Both the position numbers and the translations under genes were made by a program. Positions 1 through 9,451 of a stretch of DNA of 64,000 nucleotides are shown one piece after another. Source of the DNA: an uncultured Myxococcales bacterium. Lineage in GTDB: Bacteria > Myxococcota > Myxococcia > Myxococcales > Myxococcaceae. The stretch is from NCBI GenBank assembly GCA_937980205.1, contig CALJKW010000078.1, positions 207,485 to 271,484 on the forward strand. The letters are read 5' to 3'. The notes below the pieces were generated by a model. That model was not told where the DNA came from and made no database searches. It saw only the letters and a program-made list of their open reading frames with translations. The stretch's first letter is position 1. Every line of letters starts with the position of its first letter.

Positions 1-2138
1 CCGGGAATCGTCACGGCTGCAGCGGACTCGGTGAAGCCCTTCATCGCCACGGCGACCGGCGCGCCGATCGTCCAGGTCGTGCCGTTCCACCGCGCCCAGT
101 CGAGTGTCCCGGCGTCGGTGTCCGAATACACCGCCACCGCCACGCCCGAGTCGCCGACCCACGCCACCGCGCCCGGCATGTCCCCCGTCGCGGTGTCGTT
201 CACGTCGAGAATCTGGCTGTCGTATTCGCCGGCGCCGACCCACGCCATGCCGTTCCACGTCGCGAGGCCGAGCCGCTCGGTGTTGTCGCCGAGGTCGAAC
301 AGCGCGGCTGCGATGCGCGCGGTGCCGGGCTCCGCCGCGAGGTCGAGCGCGTGCGGAATGCCCGCGACCGGAGCGACGACGTTGGCCGCGATCGTCCACG
401 CGCCGCCCGCCACCGCGCGCCGCGACCACCAGAAGCCGAACTCGCCGTGCCGGGCCCACACGGCCACCAGCGCGCCCGTCGTCTGCTCGTACGCGAGGTC
501 GAAGGCGCGGTTCGCCACCGTGCTCACGGCCACGTTCTGCTTCACGTCGGTCTCGAGGAGGAACGGCGCGCCCCACTGCGTGCCGTCCCACACGACGACC
601 CAGAGGTCGTGCAGCGTGTCGACCCACGCGAGCGCGATCTCGTTGCCCGTCGGCCTCGCCTCGAGCTCGACCCACACCGGCGTCGTGCTGGTCGTCGGAA
701 CCGGAAGCGCCCCCGACCAGGTACCGCCCACCCGCGTGCGGTACTGCAGGCCGGTGGCGCCGGCGTACACCGCGAGCGCCTGCCCCGACTGCTGCTCGTG
801 CTCGACGTCGAAGCCGCGCTTCTCGAAGTTCGCGGCCATGATGGTGCTCTCGCCCCACGCGGTGCTCCACGCGCCGTTGGCCCACTGGTAGGTCGTCAGC
901 AGCGGCCCGCCGCCCGAGCCGGTGGTGAGCACGCTGACGATCTCCTCGGTACCGCTCGGAGACGGCTCGTCGACGATCCACCGCACGGTCGCGTTCTGCG
1001 TCACCGGCACTCCGCCCGGCCCGCTGGTGCCCGTGAGCGGGTTGAAGGACCGCTGCAGCAGCGTCGCGGCGCCGCTCTGCCCGTAGACGACGCGCACGTC
1101 CCCCGCGGCCAGCATGCTCAGCGCGTCGATCTGCTCGACCTGCGTCGCGGGCGCGAGCGTTCCCGACGTCGCGCGCAGCTGCACGGCGCCGAGGGGAATC
1201 GCTCCGCGGAAGTAGAAGCTCGCGTTCGAGCCGGAGAAGGGCACCGAGGTGACGACCGTGGCGCACGTGGTGTCCGAATGCACCGTCACGCCGGCGTCGG
1301 GGCTCGCGGTGATGGCGACACTTCCCATCGCCGGCGAGGGGTTGCCGAGCGCGTCGCGCGCTTGCACCGTCGTGACCATCGAGCACGCGCCCGAGCGCAG
1401 CGACTGCGCGGCCGTCGTGAACGCGAGCTGCGCCGGCGCCCCCGGGACGACCGTCACCGGCTGCATCGCCTGCGGCAGCGTCGAGGTGACCGTCACGGTG
1501 GACGTGCCTGCGGCCAGGCCCCGGAAATAGAACGACCGGCGCGACGTGCCCGCGGACATCGTCACCGACGTCACCGCGCCGCCGGAGCACGCTGCGCTGT
1601 CGAAGAAGAACAGCCCCGCCGACACCGGCACGCTCAGCGTGAGCACCAGGTTCGACGTCACGGGCGCCGCCGTCGTGCCGCGGCGGGTCTCCACGGTGAG
1701 CTCCTGCGAGCACGCGCCTGCCACTGCCGTCCGCGCCGGAGTGACGAAGACGAGCGCATCGGGCGCCGCCGAACCTCCGCCGGCGCCACCGGCCGCTCCT
1801 CCCGCGCTGCCTCCCGCCGCTCCACCGGCGCTGCCTCCCGCCGCTCCACCGGCGCTGCCTCCCGCCGCTCCACCGGCGGTGCCGCCCGCCACGCCGCCTC
1901 CGCCGTCACCACCGCCGATGCCGCCGCCCGCGTCACCGCCGCCGGCAGCACCACCTCCCGGGCCGCCACCTCCCCCGCCGCCAACTCCGGCGTCGCGCGA
2001 CACGCACACGAACCCCCGACACTCGAAGCCGTCGGCGCATTCGGCGTCATCGCTGCAGGCGAAGCGCTGCTCGGCGATCGGCGTCGCGCAGGTGCAAGAC
2101 ACGAACACCAACGCCGCGCCGGCGACGAGCAGCCTCAC
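1..2138 (-). CDS. Gly-rich surface lipoprotein, C-terminal part cut by window edge
   Basis: The frame is open from a GTG to the window edge, so the protein has more than 710 residues. GTG overlaps the TGA of the upstream gene (GTGA), which suggests translational coupling. The N-terminus is a short hydrophobic helix ending in LVFVSC, a lipobox-like signal, then a Cys-rich patch (CSDDAECADGFECRGFVC) and a long Gly/Ala linker coded partly by three 24-nt repeats. Two similar segments follow, each with a GACS motif (residues near 135 and 250), probably Ig-like. The rest has recurring Trp-Asn-Gly/Trp-Asp-Gly-Thr motifs every ~50 residues, typical of beta-propeller-like surface proteins. It is probably exported and lipid-anchored. 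The function is unknown. Confidence 0.85.
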   Translation of the reverse strand, partial: MRLLVAGAALVFVSCTCATPIAEQRFACSDDAECADGFECRGFVCVSRDAGVGGGGGGGPGGGAAGGGDAGGGIGGGDGGGGVAGGTAGGAAGGSAGGAAGGSAGGAAGGSAGGAAGGAGGGSAAPDALVFVTPARTAVAGACSQELTVETRRGTTAAPVTSNLVLTLSVPVSAGLFFFDSAACSGGAVTSVTMSAGTSRRSFYFRGLAAGTSTVTVTSTLPQAMQPVTVVPGAPAQLAFTTAAQSLRSGACSMVTTVQARDALGNPSPAMGSVAITASPDAGVTVHSDTTCATVVTSVPFSGSNASFYFRGAIPLGAVQLRATSGTLAPATQVEQIDALSMLAAGDVRVVYGQSGAATLLQRSFNPLTGTSGPGGVPVTQNATVRWIVDEPSPSGTEEIVSVLTTGSGGGPLLTTYQWANGAWSTAWGESTIMAANFEKRGFDVEHEQQSGQALAVYAGATGLQYRTRVGGTWSGALPVPTTSTTPVWVELEARPTGNEIALAWVDTLHDLWVVVWDGTQWGAPFLLETDVKQNVAVSTVANRAFDLAYEQTTGALVAVWARHGEFGFWWSRRAVAGGAWTIAANVVAPVAGIPHALDLAAEPGTARIAAALFDLGDNTERLGLATWNGMAWVGAGEYDSQILDVNDTATGDMPGAVAWVGDSGVAVAVYSDTDAGTLDWARWNGTTWTIGAPVAVAMKGFTESAAAVTIP
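1806..1877. repeat. three tandem 24-nt units in lipoprotein linker
   Basis: Three copies of a 24-nt unit encode part of the Gly/Ala/Ser linker (GGAAGGSA on the minus strand). The units are in frame, so copy-number change would alter linker length without a frameshift. Confidence 0.8.
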
Positions 2139-5100
2139 CCGGTGGCCTCGCGATGAATGCGCCGCCGCACGCGGTACTCGTCTTCCTCGAGGAAGGTGCG
2201 CGTCACCTCGGAGAGCGTGAGGTCTTCGCCGACGTGGCCGACCGCGATGATGTCGGCGAGCTCGACGACCGACAGGCACAGGTACGTGTTCATCGAGTTC
2301 ATGTCGGTGAGCCACGGCAGCGGCGCCACCATGCGGCGCAGCCCCTTGAGCGCGAAGTCCGCCGGGCCCATCGCCAGCGAGCGGGCGACGGCCCGCGCGA
2401 GCCGCGTGAGGTCGGGGGCGTTGCGGCGGAACATCGGGCTCGTCTCGTTCGACAGGTGCCCGATGGCCTCTTCGATCGCCGGCGCCGCGAGGTCCGGCCG
2501 GCCGAGGTACGCGAAGCCGCCGGCGACCGCGACGCGCGCGGCGAGGTGGTCGCGGTTGTCGCCCTTGAAGGCCTGCGACGCCCTCGACAGCATGAGGTTC
2601 GCCTCGTCACGCAGGCCGACGCGGCGCAGCGTGCGCATGCCCGCGGCGAGCAACTGCGCGGCGCCGGCGGCGTCGAAGTCTCCGAGGTCGCCGCCCGCCG
2701 CGGGGGCCGTCGCCAGCTCCGACATCAGCGAGCCGATCGACGCGACGAGCTGCTTCACCAGCTCCGAGCGGCCGAAGTGGCCCGCGACCTTCAGCGCGTC
2801 CTCGAGCACCGCGGCCTTCAGGCGGGCCGGCAGCGTCTGCGCCGCGGCGATGATGCGGTTGAGCAGCGGCAGCGCCACCGACTCGGGCAGCATCAAGAGG
2901 TTGTCGAGCAGGCCGTCGGCGAGCCGCGCGCGCTCGGTCGCGTCGAGCTGCGGCGACTCGGTGGCGTCGATGCGCTGCTCGATGGCGCGGGTGAGCTGCG
3001 ACACGTCGGTGATCTCGCGCAGCGACGAGAGCTCTTCGCCGTGCGCGACGCCGGTCTGCACCGCGAACCGCCAGAACGGGGTGAGGTGCTCGCTCGGCTC
3101 GAGGATGACGCACCGCTGCCGCATGCGGTCGAACGCGTACCGGTCGTCGCGGTTGAGCCCCGAGGTGATCGCCTGCACCTCCGAGACGAGCGGCGTGTCG
3201 TGCGAGACGCCCTCGGCCGCCTGCTGGATGCGCGCGCGGTACAGGCGGATCAGCGCGTTGTTGACCGGGATGTTGAGGTCGAGCGCGTTCATCGCCTCGC
3301 GCTCGAGGTCGCGCGCCGTCGCCATGTGCCCCAGGCGCGCGAACGCCCACGCGAACGTGATGCGCACGTACGCGCGCGTCAGCGGCCACGGCGCCTCGAC
3401 GAGCGAGCGCTTCCGCGGAGTCTCCTCGAACGCCTTGAGCATCTGCGCCAGCTGCTCGATGACGCGCGTCACGCGGGCGGTGTCTCGCGAGCTCCCCGGC
3501 CCGACGCTGCGGACGAAGCGCGGCACGTCGCGCTCGAGCGAGAGGCCCCGGCGCAGCCGCGCGAGCACCCGATCGCGCGCGCGGGCGAGCCCCAGCGTGT
3601 CGCCTCCGGCGAGCAGCGACAGCGCCACGCGGCCCAGCCACAGCGAGCGCACGTCGAGGTTGTCGTCGTGCCGGTCGAGCCACGCCTGCGCCTGCTGCAG
3701 CCGCGCGCGCGCCGAGGCGTCTTTCTGCAGCGCGTGCACCATGAGCTGCGCCACGACCGCGCGCGTCTGCGCCTCGCTCGGAGCGCTCACCTCGAGCAGC
3801 GCCGGCAGCGACGAACCCGCGGCCTGCGCCCACGCCCTCGCGATGACGAGCGCGTCCGGCTCCTTCACCTCCCAGAGCGCGTGCGCGAACGCGAGGCCGC
3901 TCTCGCGGTGGCGCTGCACCGCGGCGTACAGCCCCGCGAGCCGGTTCCACGCGTTGATCCGGTCGGACGAATCCGCCGCGGCGTCCAGCGAGAGGAAGGC
4001 CGCCTCCTCGGCGGCGAGGCGCTCTTCGATCTCCGCCGCCGGCCGCGCGACCGTCTCGGGCTGCTGCAGCGTCAGCGCGCTCGCCGCCGGCGCCTTCGGA
4101 GCTTCGGGCTTGCTGCTCGAGCGCCGCGCCGAGGGGCTGCGCCGCGGTCGCGGAGCCTCTTCCTCCACCCCGTCCTCGTCGTCGTCCTTGTTGCGCGCGC
4201 GAGCGTCGGCCGATGGCGCGGGCGCGGGGCCCTCCCACGCCTGGAAGTCGAACGTCGACGACTGCATCCACGCGAGCAGCTGCGGAGCCGACGTGTCGAT
4301 GACGTAGTCGACCCACTCGCTCAACGGGCGGAACGCGGTCTCGGCGATCGACTGCCGCACCACCTCGCCGTCCTTCCCGCGCTCGAGCCACACCAGCGCC
4401 TCGGAGTCGGGCGCGAGCCACTCGCGCAACCGCTCGCGCGACAGCGGCGGCTCGAGCAGCAGCCCGCGTGGAGCGAACAGGTTGGGCAGCTCGGCCACGC
4501 GCGCGAAGCCCTCGCCCGGCAGCGCGGCCACCGACTTCTCGCGGCCCGCGCGCACCTTCAAGAGCACCAGCGGGCCGGCCACCGCGAACAGAATTCCCTC
4601 GAGCGTCGCCTCGGGCGCGCTGCGGACCAGCGACTCGACCGGCCCGATGCCGTCGCGCACCACCCACAGCGACACCTCGTCCGACTTCGAGGAGTCGAGC
4701 AGCCGCATCTTCACCTGCAGCCGCGGCGGCTTCTCGTCCGACTCGTGGCCGCGCGCCGGCGGCAACCCCACCGGCACGATCAGCTGATCGAGCGGAGTGA
4801 ACGGGGCATCCGGCAGCTCTTCGAAGGTGCCGTCCGCGTGGATCAGCAGCGTGCCCTTCTCCGGCCGGTCGAGCGCCTCGGTGAGCGGGTGATGCCAGCC
4901 GAGCTGCAGCCAGACTCCCTCGGTCGTCGACGGCGCGAAGACGCGCAGCCGCTCGACGGGCTCGCTCGCCTTCGCGACCACGAAGAACGGCGCCTCGCGC
5001 ACGCGCACCAGCGCGCGGCTCTTGCCGAGCATGCGCACCTCCTGGCGATCGCAGCCCAGGCGCAGGAGCTCTCCGCACAGCGGCAGCAGCCGGTCGGCAT

Positions 5101-5398
5101 CTTCGACGACGAACAGCACCAGCGGAGGAACCGAGTCGGGCTCGCCCAGCCACTGCGGCTTCAGCGCGGCCGCCCAGCACGGGGCCTCCTGCGTGGCGCC
5201 GCTCGCGGCGCGCTCGACGACGCCGGCGTTCTCGAGGCCCTTCTTCTTGCCGGCGGCCAGCGGCTCGGTCGGCTCGAGCTCGAGCTCGCCCTCGTCGGTG
5301 CGGCGAAAACGCACCGCGGCCTTCTGCACCGCGGCAGGGACCAGCCCCGCGCGCAGGGCCGCGCAGAGCGCATCATCGGATGGGAAGACGAGTGCCAC
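2135..5398 (-). CDS. conserved ~1087-aa protein, N-terminal X-type domain plus helical repeats
   Basis: The GTG start gives MALVFPSDDALCAALRAG; upstream of it the frame is only a shadow of the phosphoesterase gene. The first ~420 residues are mixed alpha/beta, opening with a pattern (FPS..AL..ALRAGLVP..VQ) that I associate with the accessory X domains of NTPase-centred ternary systems; this is recall, not a search. An acidic, charged low-complexity linker (KDDDEDGVEEE) follows near residue 415. The C-terminal ~620 residues are alpha-helical, with TPR-like pairs such as AWNRLAGLYAAVQRHRESG. There is no signal peptide, so it is cytoplasmic. It ends overlapping the lipoprotein gene and lies 56 nt after the phosphoesterase. 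Its molecular role is unknown. Confidence 0.85.
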   Translation of the reverse strand: MALVFPSDDALCAALRAGLVPAAVQKAAVRFRRTDEGELELEPTEPLAAGKKKGLENAGVVERAASGATQEAPCWAAALKPQWLGEPDSVPPLVLFVVEDADRLLPLCGELLRLGCDRQEVRMLGKSRALVRVREAPFFVVAKASEPVERLRVFAPSTTEGVWLQLGWHHPLTEALDRPEKGTLLIHADGTFEELPDAPFTPLDQLIVPVGLPPARGHESDEKPPRLQVKMRLLDSSKSDEVSLWVVRDGIGPVESLVRSAPEATLEGILFAVAGPLVLLKVRAGREKSVAALPGEGFARVAELPNLFAPRGLLLEPPLSRERLREWLAPDSEALVWLERGKDGEVVRQSIAETAFRPLSEWVDYVIDTSAPQLLAWMQSSTFDFQAWEGPAPAPSADARARNKDDDEDGVEEEAPRPRRSPSARRSSSKPEAPKAPAASALTLQQPETVARPAAEIEERLAAEEAAFLSLDAAADSSDRINAWNRLAGLYAAVQRHRESGLAFAHALWEVKEPDALVIARAWAQAAGSSLPALLEVSAPSEAQTRAVVAQLMVHALQKDASARARLQQAQAWLDRHDDNLDVRSLWLGRVALSLLAGGDTLGLARARDRVLARLRRGLSLERDVPRFVRSVGPGSSRDTARVTRVIEQLAQMLKAFEETPRKRSLVEAPWPLTRAYVRITFAWAFARLGHMATARDLEREAMNALDLNIPVNNALIRLYRARIQQAAEGVSHDTPLVSEVQAITSGLNRDDRYAFDRMRQRCVILEPSEHLTPFWRFAVQTGVAHGEELSSLREITDVSQLTRAIEQRIDATESPQLDATERARLADGLLDNLLMLPESVALPLLNRIIAAAQTLPARLKAAVLEDALKVAGHFGRSELVKQLVASIGSLMSELATAPAAGGDLGDFDAAGAAQLLAAGMRTLRRVGLRDEANLMLSRASQAFKGDNRDHLAARVAVAGGFAYLGRPDLAAPAIEEAIGHLSNETSPMFRRNAPDLTRLARAVARSLAMGPADFALKGLRRMVAPLPWLTDMNSMNTYLCLSVVELADIIAVGHVGEDLTLSEVTRTFLEEDEYRVRRRIHREATG

Positions 5399-5454
5399 CG
5401 TTCGGGAGAGCTTCGAAGAGGACGTAACAGCGTAGCGCGGGAAAAGCGGCCGAC

Positions 5455-6582
5455 CTACGCCGGCTTGTAGGGGGTCGCAGGCTGACGCAGGTTGAGGTCG
5501 AAGAGCTCGTAGTCGAACGGTGAGACCTTGTTCATGGCGCCGTCGATGAACACGATGCGGTCGTCGTCGAGGCAGCCCTGGTGGTACTTCACCTGCGGCG
5601 AGACCTGCAGCCCGCGCAGCACACCCGGCTGGGGAGGCTGCCGCTCGACCCAGGTCCCGAACGCCTTGCGGCACTTCGCGTCGCTGATGTGCCCGATGAC
5701 CTGCAGGATGTTCTCGGGGAGAGAGCGCGGGTCGTAGCGGCGCCGCTCCTTCGGGTCGATTCTGCCCAGCTGCGGGTTCGCGGGGCGGTGCACGAGAATG
5801 CCGCGCGCCTCGCCGTGGGCCGCCGAGCCCGGCACGTCGAGCGGAGAGAGGTCGAGCGGGCCCTCGCCCTTCCACCGCGCCACGCGCGCGTCGAGGAACG
5901 CGTTGAGCGCCTCGGCGATCGCGACCGCGTCGTGCGTCGGCGCCGGCCGCAGCAGCTCGAGATCTTCGACCGTGACGCCGGCGTGCACCAGCAGCATGCC
6001 GGGGAACGGAGCCACCGCGAGCCGCACGCGCTTGCCGAGCAGGAGCCGCGTCATCAGCGTGCGCTGCCGCTCTTCGAAGCAGGAGTAGTCGTGCGAGATG
6101 ACCGCGGGGCTCGCGAGCGCCGGGTACTTCGACTGGAAGCTCGCGGTGAGCTTCGCGTCCTCGAGCGCGGCGTCCGCCCGCGCCTGTGCCTCGACGTACT
6201 GCCCCTGCGAGAAGGCCGAGAGCTCGCGCACGCGCGCGAGGTCGTGGTTGCCGACGACGATCTGCACCTGGTCGGGCGGGTGCGCCGCGAGCCACGCGAG
6301 AATGCACGTGCCGTCGGCCGCGGCCGCCGCGCGCTCTTCGGGCCGGCCCCAGTCGAAGTGATCTCCCAGCGAGATGAGGCCGACCTCGCGGCGCAGCCGA
6401 CCGTCCTCGCCGAGCAGCCCGTTCAGGTCGAGGATGCGGAGGAACTGGGCCAGCGAGGCCTGCGGATCTCCGACGGCGACGATGTGTGTGCGCGGCGCCC
6501 GGTCGGGGATGATCCGCGGGGTGAAGTTCGCCGCGTCTTCTCGAGCACGCGCCTGCGCCGTGGTGAAGCGACGGTCGGACAT
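5455..6582 (-). CDS. calcineurin-like metallophosphoesterase
   Basis: This 375-aa protein carries the metallophosphoesterase signature in order: GDPQAS (GDxH variant with Gln) near residue 38, GDHFDWG near 73, GNHDLAR near 110, a HDY segment near 165, and late HAG and GHIS metal-ligand motifs. Family members hydrolyse phosphomono- or diesters using two metal ions. The first motif has Gln in place of the usual His, so one metal ligand may differ. There is no signal peptide. The ATG start is followed by a plausible cytoplasmic N-terminus. It is the first gene of a likely minus-strand operon with the 1087-aa protein. The substrate cannot be told; a protein phosphatase or nucleotide phosphodiesterase are both possible. 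Confidence 0.88.
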   Translation of the reverse strand: MSDRRFTTAQARAREDAANFTPRIIPDRAPRTHIVAVGDPQASLAQFLRILDLNGLLGEDGRLRREVGLISLGDHFDWGRPEERAAAAADGTCILAWLAAHPPDQVQIVVGNHDLARVRELSAFSQGQYVEAQARADAALEDAKLTASFQSKYPALASPAVISHDYSCFEERQRTLMTRLLLGKRVRLAVAPFPGMLLVHAGVTVEDLELLRPAPTHDAVAIAEALNAFLDARVARWKGEGPLDLSPLDVPGSAAHGEARGILVHRPANPQLGRIDPKERRRYDPRSLPENILQVIGHISDAKCRKAFGTWVERQPPQPGVLRGLQVSPQVKYHQGCLDDDRIVFIDGAMNKVSPFDYELFDLNLRQPATPYKPA

Positions 6583-6640
6583 CGGCGCGCACTATCGCAT
6601 GACGGCCGCCGATGCGGCGTTCAAGCGTGCCCGCCGCCGC

Positions 6641-6761
6641 TCACGCTGAGCGGAGGCCGAAGGCCGTAGTCGAAGCGGGCCCATGGACGCCTTCGAGCGC
6701 GCTTCGACTGCGGCCCGCTTCGCGCGCCTCCGCTCAGCGTTATCGAGAGGACGTACTCGCC
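6641..6761. repeat. REP/BIME-like palindromic element, copy A
   Basis: This imperfect palindrome of about 120 nt starts TCACGCTGAGCG and contains GTCGAAGCGGGCC; the second half repeats the motif inverted (GGCCCGCTTCG ... CGCTCAGCG). It fills most of the 284-nt gap between divergent genes. A homologous full copy lies at 34121 and a half copy at 53841. The motif resembles the widespread CTGAGC/GTCGAAG repetitive extragenic palindromes. Confidence 0.85.
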
Positions 6762-6866
6762 GCGTATTCTTTTCGACCCGCGGGAGTCGGCTGCGGGCTC
6801 CCTTCGCCCCCGCGGCGCTGCGCTCAGGGTGCGCGGCATCTCGTTCCTCCCTAGAGTGGCCCCTCG

Positions 6867-8504
6867 GTGAGCGCGGGGACCGAGACCGTCGAGCGTGCGA
6901 TCGTCTTCGAAGAGGCCGCCGGCTACCGCAAGACCTCTGCCCTGCGCTGCATCGACATGTGCGTCTCGGCCATCGACGAGGCGCTGGCGCAGACCGACCT
7001 CGGCCTGAAGCAGGCCGGGCCGATGCTCTTCGTCATCTTCCGTCTGCGCGCCGATCTCTTCACCGACGGGCACCACACCGCCCTCACCAACGCGGGAGAG
7101 CACGCCGGCGGCCGCGTCGTCTCGCTCTCCGAGCTCGAGTACCAGGAGCGAGGCTCCTTCCTCACCCGCTTCGCCGAGTGCGGGCTGCAGCGGCTCGCGC
7201 TGCCCACCGATCAGGTGCTCGCCGTGCTCGACGAGCTCTTCGCGAGCGTGCCCGAGCGCCGCGCCGACGTCCGCCACCCGGTCGAGGCCCCCGCCGTCGT
7301 CACCGCGGGCGACCAGCGCCTGTCCGGCGAGCTCAAGAACCTCTCCGCCGGCGGAGCCCTCTTCCAGCCCGGCGCCTCGCCCCCCGTCGTGAACCAGGCG
7401 GTGAAGCTCGAGGCGAAGCTGCCGAGCGGCGAGGTGAAGGCCACCGCCACGGTGGTGAACGTCTCCGACAAGGGCGTGTCGCTGCAGTTCACCGCCGAGG
7501 CGCGCCCCGAGGTGAAGCAGCACCTGCGCGCGCTGCCCCTGCCGAAGCTGCAGTCGCAGCTCACCGTCGACGCGCTCGTGGCGGCGCCCGCAGCGACGAC
7601 GGCGACGTCGGCGGCGGTCGAGCGCGTGGGCCCGTTCGAGCTGCTCGGCCTGCTCGGCTCCGGAGCCACCGGCCAGGTGCACTTCGCCCGCGCCACCGAG
7701 GGCAAGCTGAGCGGCCAGCTCGTGGCGCTGAAGCGGCTCGACCGGCGCCGCGCGCAGGACCCCGCCGCGGTGCGCGCGTTCGAGGCCGAGGCCGCCACGC
7801 TCCGGCGCTTCAAGCACCCCAACATCGTGCGCGTGCTGGACGCGGGCGTCTTCGACGGCCACCACTGTCTCGTCACCGAGCTCGTCGAGGGTTACGACCT
7901 CGCGCAGCTCATCCGCCGGTGCCGGGCGCGCAAACAACAGCTGCCCATCGAGGTCGCCTGCTACCTCGTCAAGGTGCTGCTCGACGCGCTCGCGGTCGTG
8001 CACGACGTGAAAGACACGTCGCCGGAGCAGCGCCCGCTCGTGCACGCCGACGTCTCGCCGCACAACGTGTTCGTGTCGAAGACCGGGACCATCAAGCTCG
8101 GCGACTTCGGCTTGAGCAGCCACGGCGGCGAGAGCGCCTCGTGGAAGCAGCGCCGCCTCACCTACCTGGCGCCCGAGGCGCTCAGCGGCGTCTTCTCTCC
8201 GTCGGTCGACCTGTGGGCGGCCGCGGTCACGCTCTACGAGCTGCTCACGCTCGAGCCCCCGTTCGCGGCCGACTCCGCCGAGGCGCTGATGAACGCCATC
8301 CGCACGCGTGGCGCGGCGCCGCTGCGCGAGCGCCGCCCCGAGTGCTCCGGCCCGCTCGAGGCGCTGCTCCGCTCGATGCTGGAGAAAGACCCCAAGCTGC
8401 GGCTGCGCTCGGCGCGAGACTTCGCGGCGGCGCTGACCGTCTACTACCACCCGGTGCGCGCGCCGCGGCAGCTGCCCGACGTACTCCGCGCGATTCCGGC
8501 GTGA
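6867..8504 (+). CDS. PilZ domain-serine/threonine protein kinase fusion
   Basis: This 545-aa protein starts at GTG, with a TAGAGT -10-like hexamer just upstream. Residues 1-125 are an uncharacterised alpha/beta region. Residues ~130-220 look like PilZ (RRADVRHP, then LKNLSAGGALFQ), a cyclic-di-GMP-binding fold, although the classical RxxxR spacing should be checked. An Ala/Thr linker leads to a Hanks-type kinase at ~255-530: glycine loop LGSGATGQV, VALKRL lysine ~289, catalytic loop HADVSPHN (393-400; Ala replaces the usual Arg), and DFG at 413-415. There is no transmembrane helix, so it is a soluble kinase possibly gated by cyclic-di-GMP. Myxobacteria encode many such kinases. Downstream genes follow on the same strand. 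Confidence 0.92.
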   Translation: MSAGTETVERAIVFEEAAGYRKTSALRCIDMCVSAIDEALAQTDLGLKQAGPMLFVIFRLRADLFTDGHHTALTNAGEHAGGRVVSLSELEYQERGSFLTRFAECGLQRLALPTDQVLAVLDELFASVPERRADVRHPVEAPAVVTAGDQRLSGELKNLSAGGALFQPGASPPVVNQAVKLEAKLPSGEVKATATVVNVSDKGVSLQFTAEARPEVKQHLRALPLPKLQSQLTVDALVAAPAATTATSAAVERVGPFELLGLLGSGATGQVHFARATEGKLSGQLVALKRLDRRRAQDPAAVRAFEAEAATLRRFKHPNIVRVLDAGVFDGHHCLVTELVEGYDLAQLIRRCRARKQQLPIEVACYLVKVLLDALAVVHDVKDTSPEQRPLVHADVSPHNVFVSKTGTIKLGDFGLSSHGGESASWKQRRLTYLAPEALSGVFSPSVDLWAAAVTLYELLTLEPPFAADSAEALMNAIRTRGAAPLRERRPECSGPLEALLRSMLEKDPKLRLRSARDFAAALTVYYHPVRAPRQLPDVLRAIPA

Positions 8505-8545
8505 GGCGCGTCACGGGCGCGGCGGCTTTGTTAAGCAACGCGCGA

Positions 8546-9451
8546 ATGGACCGGCTGCCCGCCCCGCCGCTGCCCGACTGGCTCGACCGGCTGCTGCCCT
8601 TCCGTCGCTACCGCGTGCGCGTCCGCGAGAACGTCATGCACGTCATGGAGTCGGGCCCCGAAGACGCGCCCGCCCTGCTGCTGCTGCACGGCAACCCGAC
8701 CTGGGGCTTCTTGTGGCGGAAGGTCGCGCTCGCGCTCGGCCGCGCGCCGGTCCGCATCGTGATGCCCGACCTCGTCGGCCTCGGCCTCTCCGAGAAGCCT
8801 CCGCCGTCGATTCACACGCTCGACTTCCACGCCGGGCAGCTCGAGGCGCTCATCGGCCTGCTCGGCCTCGAACGGGTCGTCTTCGCCGGACAGGACTGGG
8901 GCGGCCCCATCGGCCTCGCCGCGCTCGAGGCGCTGAAGTCGAAGGTGAAGCTCGAAGGGCTCGTCGTGCTCAACACCGTGCTCGGCCCGCCGAAGCGCGG
9001 CTTCCGGCCGACGGCGTTCCACCGCTTCGCGCGAATGCCGCTCGTCTCCGAGGCCGTCTTCTCGTGGGCGCAGTTCCCGCAGTCGGTGCTCGGCTTCGCG
9101 CAGGGCAATCGGCGCAGCATCTCCGGCGACGTCGCGCGCGCGTACCGCTGGCCGCTGCGCGACCGCCACGAGCGCACCGCGCCGCTCGCGCTCGCCCGCA
9201 TGGTGCCGAACTCGCTCGAGCACCCGAGCGTCGGGCCGCTGCGCCGCATCGAGGGCTTCGTGCAGGCCTTCAAGGGCCCCGCCGCCATCGTCTGGGGAGA
9301 GAAGGACCCGGTGCTCGGCCGGCTCCGCCGCCGCATCGAGAACCTGCTGCCTCACGCGCGCGTCACGTCGACGAACGCCGGCCACTTCCTGCAGGAGGAA
9401 GTTCCGAACGACATCGCCGACGCGATCCGCTACGTGCTCGAGGCGCGCTGA
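8546..9451 (+). CDS. haloalkane dehalogenase-like alpha/beta hydrolase
   Basis: This 301-aa alpha/beta hydrolase has HGNPTW at 49-54 (oxyanion hole; Asn50 would be a halide ligand), a nucleophile elbow GQDWGG with Asp117 followed by Trp118, and a catalytic His280 in NAGHFLQEE. An Asp nucleophile followed by Trp, together with HGNPT, is the haloalkane dehalogenase pattern rather than the Ser-lipase pattern; epoxide hydrolases are the nearest alternative. The ATG is 41 nt after the kinase stop. An upstream in-frame extension has no protein-like composition. The stop codon overlaps the next ATG by one base. The substrate is unknown and the natural role may not be dehalogenation. Confidence 0.88.
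   Translation: MDRLPAPPLPDWLDRLLPFRRYRVRVRENVMHVMESGPEDAPALLLLHGNPTWGFLWRKVALALGRAPVRIVMPDLVGLGLSEKPPPSIHTLDFHAGQLEALIGLLGLERVVFAGQDWGGPIGLAALEALKSKVKLEGLVVLNTVLGPPKRGFRPTAFHRFARMPLVSEAVFSWAQFPQSVLGFAQGNRRSISGDVARAYRWPLRDRHERTAPLALARMVPNSLEHPSVGPLRRIEGFVQAFKGPAAIVWGEKDPVLGRLRRRIENLLPHARVTSTNAGHFLQEEVPNDIADAIRYVLEAR

Noticed and set aside
1806..1877. 24-nt repeats considered as a CRISPR array
   Set aside because: The units are directly adjacent without spacers and encode an in-frame Gly/Ala linker.
2153..5470. Long open frame on the plus strand opposite the 1087-aa gene
   Set aside because: Composition is Arg/His/Ala-rich without hydrophobic core; it mirrors the third-position GC bias of the minus-strand gene.
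5399..6592. Upstream extension of the 1087-aa frame to a 1485-aa protein
   Set aside because: The extension overlaps the whole phosphoesterase gene and reads as shadow; GTG 5398 gives a normal protein start.
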